Positions 1 through 7,547 of a stretch of 18,546 nucleotides of DNA are shown in pieces. The position numbers and the translations under genes are program-made. Source of the stretch: Flavobacteriaceae bacterium UBA3179. Its GTDB lineage: Bacteria > Bacteroidota > Bacteroidia > Flavobacteriales > Flavobacteriaceae. The stretch spans positions 1-18,546 of the forward strand of contig DEXR01000050.1 in NCBI GenBank assembly GCA_002364245.1, written 5' to 3'. The notes beneath the pieces were generated by a model. That model was not told the DNA's origin, searched no databases, and was given only the letters and a program-made list of their open reading frames with translations. The stretch's first letter is position 1. Each line of letters begins with the position of its first letter.

Positions 1-1184
1 TACGTGTTTCTGAAATATCTACAACTAACGAAGTTAGGTTAAACACAAAAAACAACGAGCTCAACCGTGTGTTAGGCGGTGGTTTGGTTCCTGGTTCTCT
101 AACTCTTTTGGGCGGTGAGCCTGGCATCGGGAAAAGTACATTAATGCTTCAAGTTGCTTTGCAATTGCCTTATAAAACGCTCTATGTTTCGGGGGAAGAA
201 AGCGCACAGCAAATTAAAATGCGAGCCGAACGCATACAACCGGTTTCAGAAAATTGCTACATCCTTACCGAAACAAAAACGCAAAATATCTTCCGAAATA
301 TTGAAGAGACCGAGCCTGATATCGTGGTGATTGATTCCATTCAAACCTTACACACAGACCAAATTGAAAGCAGTGCCGGAAGTATTTCGCAAATACGAGA
401 AACCACTACCGAACTCATAAAGTTTGCCAAGGAAACGGCTACCCCTGTAATTTTAATTGGTCATATTACCAAAGACGGTAACATTGCCGGGCCAAAAATT
501 TTAGAACACATGGTCGATACGGTGCTTCAATTTGAAGGTGATCGTAATCATGTGTACCGAATATTACGCTCTCACAAAAATCGCTTTGGCAGTACAAACG
601 AATTAGGGATTTATGAAATGCAAGGCAGCGGACTTAGAGAAGTTTCCAATCCTTCAGAAATATTAATTTCCAAAAATGAAGAAGACCTCAGCGGAACAGC
701 TATCTCAGCAACCTTAGAAGGGATGCGTCCATTGATGATTGAAATTCAAGCTTTGGTAAGTTCAGCGGTATACGGAACACCGCAACGTAGTGCAACCGGC
801 TATAATGCCAAACGCCTAAATATGTTGCTCGCCGTTCTAGAAAAACGCGCCGGCTTTAAACTAGGTGCGAAAGATGTATTTTTAAATGTCACTGGAGGAA
901 TTTCGGTTGACGATCCTGCAATTGATCTTGCCGTGGTTGCAGCTGTGCTTTCGTCAAATATTGATGTAGCTATTGATAAATCACTTTGTTTTGCGGCTGA
1001 AGTAGGATTAGCTGGTGAAGTTAGACCTGTTACTCGGGTAGAACAACGCATCCTGGAAGCTGAAAAATTAGGTTTTGGTAGCATTATCGTTTCCAAACAC
1101 TGTAAATTTCCGAAGCAAAAGTTCACCATCAACATTATAAAAGTGGCGAAGGTACACGATGTTGTAAGGCATCTGTTTGGCTAA
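1..1184 (+). CDS. radA: DNA repair protein RadA, C-terminal part (5' end off window)
   Basis: RadA is a RecA-like ATPase that drives branch migration of recombination intermediates and helps repair DNA. The reading frame is open from base 3 and its first residues (RVSEIST..NEVRLNTKNNELNRVLGGG) already match the RadA region just before the P-loop, so the gene begins left of the window; the GTG at 69 is internal. Visible parts are the Walker A motif GGEPGIGKST (bases 111-140), the Walker B-like stretch IVVIDSIQT (about 322-350), the RadA signature KNRFG (about 577-591), and from about base 690 a Lon-protease-like C-terminal domain. The N-terminal four-cysteine zinc finger must be in the missing part. 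The stop is at 1182-1184, 35 bp before the next gene on the same strand. Family identity is very secure. Confidence 0.96.
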   Translation, partial: RVSEISTTNEVRLNTKNNELNRVLGGGLVPGSLTLLGGEPGIGKSTLMLQVALQLPYKTLYVSGEESAQQIKMRAERIQPVSENCYILTETKTQNIFRNIEETEPDIVVIDSIQTLHTDQIESSAGSISQIRETTTELIKFAKETATPVILIGHITKDGNIAGPKILEHMVDTVLQFEGDRNHVYRILRSHKNRFGSTNELGIYEMQGSGLREVSNPSEILISKNEEDLSGTAISATLEGMRPLMIEIQALVSSAVYGTPQRSATGYNAKRLNMLLAVLEKRAGFKLGAKDVFLNVTGGISVDDPAIDLAVVAAVLSSNIDVAIDKSLCFAAEVGLAGEVRPVTRVEQRILEAEKLGFGSIIVSKHCKFPKQKFTINIIKVAKVHDVVRHLFG

Positions 1185-1190
1185 TTTTTG

Positions 1191-1205
1191 GTACAGTTTC
1201 TGTAC
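1191..1205. repeat. Perfect 6-bp inverted repeat between radA and the M23 gene
   Basis: GTACAG-ttt-CTGTAC lies 6 bases after the radA stop and 14 bases before the next ATG. It also contains two direct copies of GTACAGT (1191-1197 and 1202-1208). No T-tract follows, so it does not look like an intrinsic terminator. It could be a regulator site or chance; no other copy was noticed in the window. Confidence 0.3.
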
Positions 1206-1219
1206 AGTATCAAGTAGTT

Positions 1220-2350
1220 ATGAAAATAAAAATATTCGCTATAGTTACATTCCTTGCATTAATGGGATGTAAACAAATACAAAAGGCTACCGATGTAGTT
1301 ACACAACCTACCGCTAGAGAGGTGTATGAGCGTGATTTTAATGATGAAAACACACAATTTAATCAGTGGAAAAACACCTACAATCGAGCGCTTAACGACA
1401 GTTTAAAAATTGAACTTCCTTATACTGAAACCGGTATTTTCAATTACAAAAATAATCCTATTTACAGTTATTTGGTTTCTGTACAAGAGGGAGAAAAGTT
1501 AATTGTTTCTACTGAAATGGAAACAGATTCACTCTCTGTTTTTATAGATTTATTTCAGAAGAAAAACGATTCTATATTTCACGAAAAGCCAAAAATAAGT
1601 AATGAGCCAAATACTGCATCAATAACCTATGAAAGCACAAAAAATGAAATCATAAAAGTTATTATTCAGCCAGAAATAATAGCAAACACTTCTTTTTCTT
1701 TTAAAATTTATTCCGTTCCTACCTATGGTTTTCCAGTGAGCGGTGCCACAAACAAAAACATACAAAGTTTTTGGGGAGCCACTCGAGATGGAGGAAAACG
1801 CTCACACGAGGGAGTCGATATTTTCGCAAAACGAGGCACACCCGTTGTTGCTGTAACCGACGGCCGCATTTCGTCAACAGGCAATCGCGGTTTAGGTGGG
1901 AAGCAGGTTTGGCTTCGAGATGGACTTTTTGGGAGTTCTATTTACTATGCACATTTAGATAGTATTGCAACGTCTATCGGAAAACGTGTAAAAAGAGGTG
2001 ACACCTTGGGTTTTGTAGGCAATACCGGTAATGCCAAAACCACTGCCCCGCATTTACATTTCGGAATTTATAAAGGCTATTCCGGGGCCATCAATCCCTT
2101 ACCTTTTATTAAAAAACAAGAAGGTCCTGAAATTAAAAATGCCAATACCAATTCTTTTGGAAAAGTAACTCGCAATAATGCGGAATTACGATTAGGCTCA
2201 TCTACTAAATTTCAGCAAATAGCTAGCTTAAAAAGAAATGACTCGGTTTCCATTCTGGGAAAAAACAATAGCTGGTTTCACATTCAAAAAAATGATACAC
2301 TAAAAGGGTTTATGCATCAATCCCTGCTGAGACCTACTTCCTCAAATTAA
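1220..2350 (+). CDS. M23-family peptidase lipoprotein with C-terminal SH3-like domain
   Basis: A 376-residue predicted lipoprotein. The N-terminus is a type II signal peptide with lipobox LMGC (Cys17), so the mature protein should be anchored in a membrane facing the periplasm or the surface. The middle (about 180-295) is an M23/LytM zinc peptidase domain: HEGVD gives His196 and Asp200, YYAHLD gives His245, and HLHFG gives His278 and His280. All expected zinc-binding and catalytic positions are present, so it is probably active. M23 enzymes usually cut peptide cross-links in peptidoglycan. Residues about 305-372 resemble a bacterial SH3 domain, often used for wall binding. Residues 30-170 form a less conserved region I do not recognise. 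It follows radA by 35 bp and precedes an acyl-CoA dehydrogenase by 66 bp; no functional link with either is evident. Confidence 0.88.
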   Translation: MKIKIFAIVTFLALMGCKQIQKATDVVTQPTAREVYERDFNDENTQFNQWKNTYNRALNDSLKIELPYTETGIFNYKNNPIYSYLVSVQEGEKLIVSTEMETDSLSVFIDLFQKKNDSIFHEKPKISNEPNTASITYESTKNEIIKVIIQPEIIANTSFSFKIYSVPTYGFPVSGATNKNIQSFWGATRDGGKRSHEGVDIFAKRGTPVVAVTDGRISSTGNRGLGGKQVWLRDGLFGSSIYYAHLDSIATSIGKRVKRGDTLGFVGNTGNAKTTAPHLHFGIYKGYSGAINPLPFIKKQEGPEIKNANTNSFGKVTRNNAELRLGSSTKFQQIASLKRNDSVSILGKNNSWFHIQKNDTLKGFMHQSLLRPTSSN

Positions 2351-2416
2351 CACTTCTTTAGGCAGTAAACTAAAACAGACACGGTATCTTTAAGATTCAA
2401 TCGTAAAAATATTGCT

Positions 2417-3781
2417 ATGTCCTTTTTTTCAAAAATAAAACAGACCATCTCGCTTTTAAAAGATGTCGATCTCGATGCTTTGGGCAAATTATCGCAAAAA
2501 GTGGATTTACCAGAAGTGATGACTGCCGTTGGCGAATTAGATGATCGCCAATTAAAAGGGTTAATGAAAATGCTAAAAAGTCAAGGCAAAAAAGGACAAC
2601 ACAAATTACCGCCCATCGATGGTGATTTTTATGATTTAAGCTTAAAATTGACCGAACGACAGCGTGAAATACAGCTAAAAGTCCGCCAATTTATGGAAAA
2701 GGAAATAAAGCCAATTGCCAATGAGTATTGGAACAAGGCAGAATTCCCTTTTGAAATAATCCCTAAAATGGCCAAATTGGATATCTGCGGAATTGCCTAC
2801 GAAGGCATTGGCCCCGATGAACAAAGTTTTTTAATGGAAGGCATTATCGCTATGGAATTGGCTCGAATTGATGTCTCTATCTCAACTTTTTTTGGCGTAC
2901 ACAGTGGTTTAGCAATGGGTTCTATTTACGTATGCGGAAGCGAGGAACAAAAACAAGAATGGCTACCCAAAATGCAACGGATGGAGAAAATTGGTGCCTT
3001 TGGTTTAACCGAACCCGATGTAGGTTCAGCCGTGGCAGGAGGCTTGGGAACTACATGTAAATTAGTAGGTGACGAATGGGTGCTCAACGGACAGAAAAAA
3101 TGGATTGGGAATGCCACCTTTGCAGACGTAATTGTTATATGGGCACGTGATGAAGATAGTGGCAGAGCCAAAGGATTTCTGGTGCGAAAAGGAAACCCCG
3201 GTTTTAAAGCCGAAAAAATGGAAAACAAAATGGCGCTGCGAACCGTACAAAATGCCTTGATTACCATGAAAGATTGCCGTGTCCCCGAAAGTGATCGATT
3301 ACAAAAATGTGAATCGTTTAAGGATACTGCTAAAGTGCTAAAAATGACTCGTGCCGCTGTAGCATGGCAAGCCGTAGGTTGTGCTAGGGGCGCATATGAA
3401 AGTGCCTTAAAATATACCAAGAAACGTGAGCAGTTTGGGCGACCCATTGCTTCGTTTCAATTGATACAAAATCATTTGGTTGAGATGGTTTCAAACTTAA
3501 CCGCTATGCAAACATTGTGTTTCCGTCTTTCTGAATTACAAGATGAAGATTTATTAACCGATGAACACGCCTCACTTGCTAAAGTATTTTGTAGTATGCG
3601 TACCCGTGACGTGGTAAGCCGAGCCCGTGAAGTTATGGGTGGTAACGGTATTTTACTAGAACACGATGTAGCCCGCTTTGTTGCAGATGCGGAAGCTATT
3701 TACAGTTATGAAGGTACTAAAGAAATAAACTCACTTATTGTGGGTAGGGCGATTACCGGGTATAGTGCTTTTGTGAGTTAA
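2417..3781 (+). CDS. Acyl-CoA dehydrogenase, ACX4 / glutaryl-CoA dehydrogenase-like clade
   Basis: A 454-residue FAD-dependent acyl-CoA dehydrogenase, which introduces the alpha-beta double bond in acyl-CoA thioesters. The N-terminal, middle and C-terminal ACAD domains are complete: FGLTEPDVGS and KKWIGN in the flavin-binding middle domain, and SYEGTKEI near the end, where Glu432 is the expected catalytic base. From memory, the closest relatives are plant peroxisomal ACX4 (short-chain acyl-CoA oxidase) and glutaryl-CoA dehydrogenase. At the position where human glutaryl-CoA dehydrogenase has the arginine that binds the glutaryl carboxylate, this protein appears to have Ser156, so a straight-chain acyl-CoA is the likelier substrate. 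Residues 1 to about 75 are an extra helical, lysine-rich extension. The start at 2417 has a near-consensus -7 element (TATCTTTA, 2385-2392) upstream. Automatic pipelines may name it glutaryl-CoA dehydrogenase. Confidence 0.9.
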   Translation: MSFFSKIKQTISLLKDVDLDALGKLSQKVDLPEVMTAVGELDDRQLKGLMKMLKSQGKKGQHKLPPIDGDFYDLSLKLTERQREIQLKVRQFMEKEIKPIANEYWNKAEFPFEIIPKMAKLDICGIAYEGIGPDEQSFLMEGIIAMELARIDVSISTFFGVHSGLAMGSIYVCGSEEQKQEWLPKMQRMEKIGAFGLTEPDVGSAVAGGLGTTCKLVGDEWVLNGQKKWIGNATFADVIVIWARDEDSGRAKGFLVRKGNPGFKAEKMENKMALRTVQNALITMKDCRVPESDRLQKCESFKDTAKVLKMTRAAVAWQAVGCARGAYESALKYTKKREQFGRPIASFQLIQNHLVEMVSNLTAMQTLCFRLSELQDEDLLTDEHASLAKVFCSMRTRDVVSRAREVMGGNGILLEHDVARFVADAEAIYSYEGTKEINSLIVGRAITGYSAFVS

Positions 3782-3813
3782 GAACAAAAGAGAATTAAGC
3801 TAAAGGAAGTTTT

Positions 3814-4466
3814 TTATCTTGGATTTTTGTTCAATAAATTTACAGTATCGTAGTAAAATCCTACTGCTACGATAACTTTATTTAACCCAACATTAAAGTC
3901 ATTTTTATTTATCTTTTGTTTCATAGCCCTTGCAATTATAGAAGGCGCAATATTCCCATAATTTGACTGTGAATTTAAAATCTCCTTTATCGCTTCATTT
4001 TTATTAGTTTTATTAATACAATTTAAATAATCCCCATTAGGGTTTAAACTATAAATCTCAATCTTTTCTTTTTTAGGATCTTCATATTCAGGCAGAACAG
4101 CTATTGGTATTTCATCACTTTCATCATCATCAATAAATTCAATCCAAATCTTATTAAATGTTCCTTTATTTTCCAGTTCATTTATTATTTGAATTGATTC
4201 ATCATTTAGATAGAAGTCTTTTTTAAAACTACTTAAAGTTTGTATCGAACTAAGTCGTTTAAGTATTTATAAAAGTTCGTATTGTTATCAGAATTTTCAT
4301 AGTGTTCTTTCAATTTTTGTTCAAATAGATAAGTGGCTTTATTTAAAATTTTCACATCCTTGTCCGTTAAACACCCTTTCAAATCATCAGCATATTTTTT
4401 ATCAGCCTGGAACTGACATGATGCAGTACTAACTATACAAATAAATAACCATAGTTTATTTAACAT
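3814..4466 (-). pseudogene. Unrecognised lipoprotein gene split by a frameshift
   Basis: Reading leftward from the ATG at 4466, the first frame encodes a lipoprotein signal peptide (lipobox TASC, Cys17) and 77 residues before a TAA at 4233-4235. Another reading frame is open without interruption from 4266 to a TAA at 3814-3816 (150 codons). It has no ATG, GTG or TTG near its beginning and continues the protein-like sequence (for example FKKDFYLNDESIQIINELE and the C-terminal VIVAVGFYYDTVNLLNKN). Joining the frames by a -1 shift anywhere in 4233-4266 gives one protein of about 217 residues. A one-base deletion is the simplest cause; programmed frameshifting or a sequencing error are alternatives. 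The purine-rich AGGAAAG before the ATG is a plausible ribosome site. Hand-counted lines are 22-32% G+C, lower than the flanks. It lies 42 bp downstream of the OmpA-family gene on the same strand. The family is unknown to me. Confidence 0.75.
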
Positions 4467-4508
4467 AAATATCTTTCCTTTTTTGACCAGTTACTTTGCA
4501 AACTCTAA

Positions 4509-5462
4509 TTATATTTCATTCAGCAATTTAGATATTTCGTCTAGTTTTGGGGTTAAAATCACCTCAATTCTGCGATTTTTTGCTTTTCCTTCAGAAGTTG
4601 CGTTTGTTGCTATTGGTGCAAATTCTCCACGTCCGGCAGCTGTAAGATTATCTTTTGGTATCGAACCATTTTCAGTCAAAATGTTTACAATTGCGGTGGC
4701 TCGTTTTGTTGAAAGATCCCAATTGTTTTTTAAAGGTCCGTTGCCACCATACGGCACATTATCGGTGTGCCCTTCAATTAAAACGGCTATTTCAGGATTT
4801 TGAGCTAGTACATTCCCTAACTGAACTACAGCTTGTCTTCCTCTTGAGTTTACTGCCCAACTTCCGCTTTCAAAAAGTAACTTATTTTCCATGGAAACAT
4901 ATACTTTCCCGTCACGCTGTTCTACGGTAAGACCATTACCTTCAAAATTCGTCAAAGCAGCAGAAATAGCATCTTTTAAGGCTTTCATTTTTGCATCTTT
5001 TGAAGCAATGATTCCTTCCAATTCATCTACCCGTTTGGAACGGGCAGCTAAATCTTTTTGTAGCTTATTTAATCGTTGACTTTCCGCTGCTAACGCACGT
5101 TCTTTTTCTTCTAATTGGGTTAAGAGCTTTCGGTTACGTTCTAAGTTTTCGGTCAATGCTGATGAACTATTTGCCTCCAAAGCATCATACGATTCTTGCA
5201 AACGGGCTAAGCTTTTCTCTGAAGCAGCCAAGTCCATTGCCAAACGGGTTTTTTCTGCTTTTAAGTTTTCTATTTCCTCACGTAACTGAGCAACGGAATA
5301 TACCTCCCCATTTGATGAAGTATTATCCAATTGATTCATTAAGGATTCGTTTTCAGATTTTAAAGCCGCATATCGGTCTTTTAAATCGTCATAAATTTTT
5401 GAAGAAACGCAGGAAGTAGTCATTGCAGCAATAAAAATTCCGAAGAACAATTTTTTAAGCAT
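4509..5462 (-). CDS. OmpA-family lipoprotein with long coiled coil
   Basis: A 317-residue predicted lipoprotein. The signal peptide ends in the lipobox TTSC (Cys18). Residues about 25-170 are rich in Lys, Glu, Leu and Ala in a heptad-like pattern, predicting a long coiled coil. Residues about 189-305 are an OmpA C-terminal domain that binds peptidoglycan: LIEGHTDNVPYG, then NNWDLSTKRA (Asp249 and Arg254 are the expected diaminopimelate contacts), AAGRGEF and NRRIEVIL. It probably links the outer membrane to the cell wall. It follows xth by 27 bp with no promoter seen between them, so the two may share a transcript. The frameshifted lipoprotein lies 42 bp downstream. The architecture is common in Bacteroidota; the exact role is unknown. 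Confidence 0.9.
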   Translation of the reverse strand: MLKKLFFGIFIAAMTTSCVSSKIYDDLKDRYAALKSENESLMNQLDNTSSNGEVYSVAQLREEIENLKAEKTRLAMDLAASEKSLARLQESYDALEANSSSALTENLERNRKLLTQLEEKERALAAESQRLNKLQKDLAARSKRVDELEGIIASKDAKMKALKDAISAALTNFEGNGLTVEQRDGKVYVSMENKLLFESGSWAVNSRGRQAVVQLGNVLAQNPEIAVLIEGHTDNVPYGGNGPLKNNWDLSTKRATAIVNILTENGSIPKDNLTAAGRGEFAPIATNATSEGKAKNRRIEVILTPKLDEISKLLNEI

Positions 5463-5489
5463 ATTCTGTATCGATTTGGTATTATTATT

Positions 5490-6254
5490 TTAAAATTCGA
5501 GCTCAACTAACAAAGGACAATGGTCACTGTGTTTGGCTTCGGGTAATATAACGGCTCTTTTTAAGTTTTCTTGTAATGGTTTTGCTACCATGTTATAATC
5601 TATACGCCACCCCTTATTATTGTTACGGGCATTAGCGCGATAGCTCCACCAGGTATAGTTATCTGGCTCTTTATTAAAATGACGGAACGAATCTATAAAT
5701 CCACTATCCATAAAGTTTCCTATCCATTCACGCTCTACCGGTAAAAACCCTGATACGTTTTTATTCCGCACAGGATCGTGAATGTCAATTGCCTCGTGAC
5801 AAATATTATAATCGCCACAAATAACCAAATTGGGGATTTCTTGCTTAAGTTGATTAACATACTTTTGAAAATCGTCCATATACGTAAGTTTATGCTCTAA
5901 ACGGGCGATGTTGGTTCCGCTGGGTAAGTATAAACTCATCACCGAAAGATCATCAAAATCTACCCGAATGTTTCGCCCTTCGTGATCCATATAATCAACG
6001 CCTGTACCATAGGCTACATGGTTAGGCTCTGTTTTAGAAAATATAGCCACACCGCTGTATCCTTTTTTTTCGGCACTATACCAATATTGATAGGGATAGC
6101 CAGCTTCAGTAATGGCATTGGCATCTACTTGCTCTTTCATCGCTTTGGTTTCTTGTATACAAATAACATCTGGGTTGGCACTTTGTATCCAGTCTAAAAA
6201 CCCTTTTCTAATGGCAGCTCGAATTCCGTTTACGTTGTATGATATTATTTTCAT
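5490..6254 (-). CDS. xth: Exodeoxyribonuclease III / AP endonuclease
   Basis: Exonuclease III-family enzyme of base-excision repair: it cuts DNA at abasic sites and trims 3' blocking groups. The chosen ATG at 6254 gives 254 residues starting MKIISYNVNGIRAA; an in-frame GTG at 6269 would add five residues but lacks a better ribosome site, while AGGA sits just upstream of the ATG. Catalytic residues of the endonuclease/exonuclease/phosphatase fold are visible: Asn8, Glu35 in IQETKA, Asp148 and Asn150 in CGDYNICH, Asp219 in RIDYN, and Asp244-His245 in HSDHCPL. Length is normal for the family. It is divergent from prs, with about 230 bp between the starts, and leads a possible three-gene minus-strand unit with the OmpA-family gene and the broken lipoprotein. 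Confidence 0.95.
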   Translation of the reverse strand: MKIISYNVNGIRAAIRKGFLDWIQSANPDVICIQETKAMKEQVDANAITEAGYPYQYWYSAEKKGYSGVAIFSKTEPNHVAYGTGVDYMDHEGRNIRVDFDDLSVMSLYLPSGTNIARLEHKLTYMDDFQKYVNQLKQEIPNLVICGDYNICHEAIDIHDPVRNKNVSGFLPVEREWIGNFMDSGFIDSFRHFNKEPDNYTWWSYRANARNNNKGWRIDYNMVAKPLQENLKRAVILPEAKHSDHCPLLVELEF

Positions 6255-6402
6255 AAGCAGTTCCTGCACAGGCAGGGATCTTTTTATAGGTTATTCATTT
6301 TCTTATCGAAGGCAAGTTAAAAATCTAAAACGCTTTAAGCAATTCTAGTTCTAAATCTTTGGCCTGTTAATATATTTATGAATAAAACTAATTTTTAAAA
6401 TT

Positions 6403-6420
6403 ACCATATATTTCTATGGT
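6403..6420. repeat. Inverted repeat upstream of the prs promoter
   Basis: ACCATA-tatttc-TATGGT has perfect 6-bp arms and lies in the xth-prs divergent intergenic region, about 30 bp upstream of the proposed prs -7 element. The position would suit a regulator site for either gene, but A+T-rich DNA yields such repeats by chance. Confidence 0.3.
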
Positions 6421-6450
6421 CTATTCTCAACCAGCTAAACAATAAATTTT

Positions 6451-6458
6451 TACATTTG
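6451..6458 (+). promoter_or_regulatory. Candidate -7 promoter element of prs
   Basis: TACATTTG matches the Bacteroidota -7 consensus TAnnTTTG exactly and sits 26 bp before the prs ATG. I see no clear -33 TTG-type element at the expected distance. Confidence 0.55.
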
Positions 6459-6484
6459 CAAACAACCAATTTCAAACACAAACT

Positions 6485-7426
6485 ATGTCCGCTCCCATTC
6501 CCGAACCCAAGATTTTTGCTTGTAAACAAAGTGAAACCCTCGCTGCCGATATTGCCAAGGCTTTTGGCATTCCATTAGGCAAGGTAATTACTTCTACCTA
6601 TAGTGATGGTGAATTTCAACCCTCTTTTGAAGAGTCCGTTCGTGGAAGCCGCGTTTTTATCATTGGCTCAACGCACCCAAACAGTGACCACTTAATGGAA
6701 ATGCTGTTAATGCTAGATGCCGCAAAACGTGCATCTGCAAGGCACATTACAGCTGTTCTGCCTTATTTTGGGTGGGCACGCCAAGACAGAAAGGACAAAC
6801 CACGTGTACCTATTGCTGCAAAATTAATTGCTAAAATGCTGGAAACAGCAGGAGCAACCAGAATTATCACCATGGATTTGCATGCCGATCAAATCCAAGG
6901 TTTTTTTGAAAAACCAGTTGATCACCTTTTTGCTTCAACCATATTTTTGCCGCATCTACGAAAATTGAACTTAGACAATTTAACGATAGCATCACCAGAT
7001 ATGGGCGGAAGTAAGCGAGCATATGCTTATTCTAAAGCCTTGGAAAGCGACGTAGTTATTTGCTACAAACAACGTGAAAAAGCAAATGTAATCTCGCATA
7101 TGGAACTCATTGGCGATGTAAAAGGAAAAAATGTAGTCTTGGTGGATGATATGGTTGATACTGCAGGCACACTAACCAAAGCTGCTGATCTTATGATGGA
7201 ACGTGGAGCTTTGAGCGTTCGTGCTATTTGTACCCATCCTATCCTTTCAGGCAGTGCCTACGAGCGTCTTGAAAATTCTAAGTTAGAAGAGTTGATTGTT
7301 ACAGATTCCATTCCATTAAGACAACAAAGCCCTAAGGTAAAAGTATTAACCTGCGCCAATTTATTTGCCGATGTTATGCTAAGTGTAAACCACAATAAAA
7401 GCATTAGTTCTAAGTTTTTAATGTAA
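6485..7426 (+). CDS. prs: Ribose-phosphate pyrophosphokinase (PRPP synthetase)
   Basis: Makes 5-phosphoribosyl-1-pyrophosphate from ribose 5-phosphate and ATP, the precursor for purine, pyrimidine, histidine, tryptophan and NAD synthesis in the cytosol. The protein has 313 residues, normal for class I bacterial enzymes. Visible signatures are the ATP-site loop RQDRKDKPRVPI (99-110), the metal/ribose-phosphate segment DLHADQIQGFF (131-141), and the PRPP-binding loop VVLVDDMVDTAGTL (217-230). The ATG at 6485 lies 26 bp after an exact TAnnTTTG element. A strong hairpin terminator follows 19 bp after the stop, so prs looks like its own transcript although rplY follows on the same strand. Confidence 0.97.
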   Translation: MSAPIPEPKIFACKQSETLAADIAKAFGIPLGKVITSTYSDGEFQPSFEESVRGSRVFIIGSTHPNSDHLMEMLLMLDAAKRASARHITAVLPYFGWARQDRKDKPRVPIAAKLIAKMLETAGATRIITMDLHADQIQGFFEKPVDHLFASTIFLPHLRKLNLDNLTIASPDMGGSKRAYAYSKALESDVVICYKQREKANVISHMELIGDVKGKNVVLVDDMVDTAGTLTKAADLMMERGALSVRAICTHPILSGSAYERLENSKLEELIVTDSIPLRQQSPKVKVLTCANLFADVMLSVNHNKSISSKFLM

Positions 7427-7445
7427 CCTTCAACAAAACAGACAG

Positions 7446-7471
7446 AAAAGCGGTAAAATAACCGCTTTTTT
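7446..7471 (+). terminator. Rho-independent terminator after prs
   Basis: AAAAGCGGT and ACCGCTTTT form a 9-bp stem with a 6-base loop (AAAATA), running into six T residues (7466-7471). It lies 19 bp after the prs stop codon. Confidence 0.85.
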
Positions 7472-7496
7472 ATTTTCAGTACAAAGAAAAAAACTG

Positions 7497-7504
7497 CATC
7501 TTTG
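7497..7504 (+). promoter_or_regulatory. Candidate -7 promoter element of rplY
   Basis: CATCTTTG differs from TAnnTTTG only at the first base and lies 43 bp before the rplY ATG, just after the prs terminator. A separate promoter is needed here if that terminator is efficient. Confidence 0.4.
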
Positions 7505-7547
7505 CACTCCAAAATTTTTAATACATACTAATTTACAATTAATTACA

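Noticed and set aside
2926..3447. 173-codon minus-strand frame opposite the acyl-CoA dehydrogenase
   Set aside because: It is the antisense shadow of conserved ACAD motifs, with Cys- and Ser-rich composition typical of a shadow.
3847..3873. Inverted repeat ATCGTAG ... CTACGAT near the 3' end of the broken lipoprotein gene
   Set aside because: It lies within the coding frame (encoding VIVAVGFYYDT), has no T-tract, and is not at a gene end; probably a by-product of codon choice.
4483..5419. Several plus-strand open frames over the OmpA-family gene
   Set aside because: They are antisense shadows of a well-supported minus-strand gene and show no recognisable domains or starts with context.
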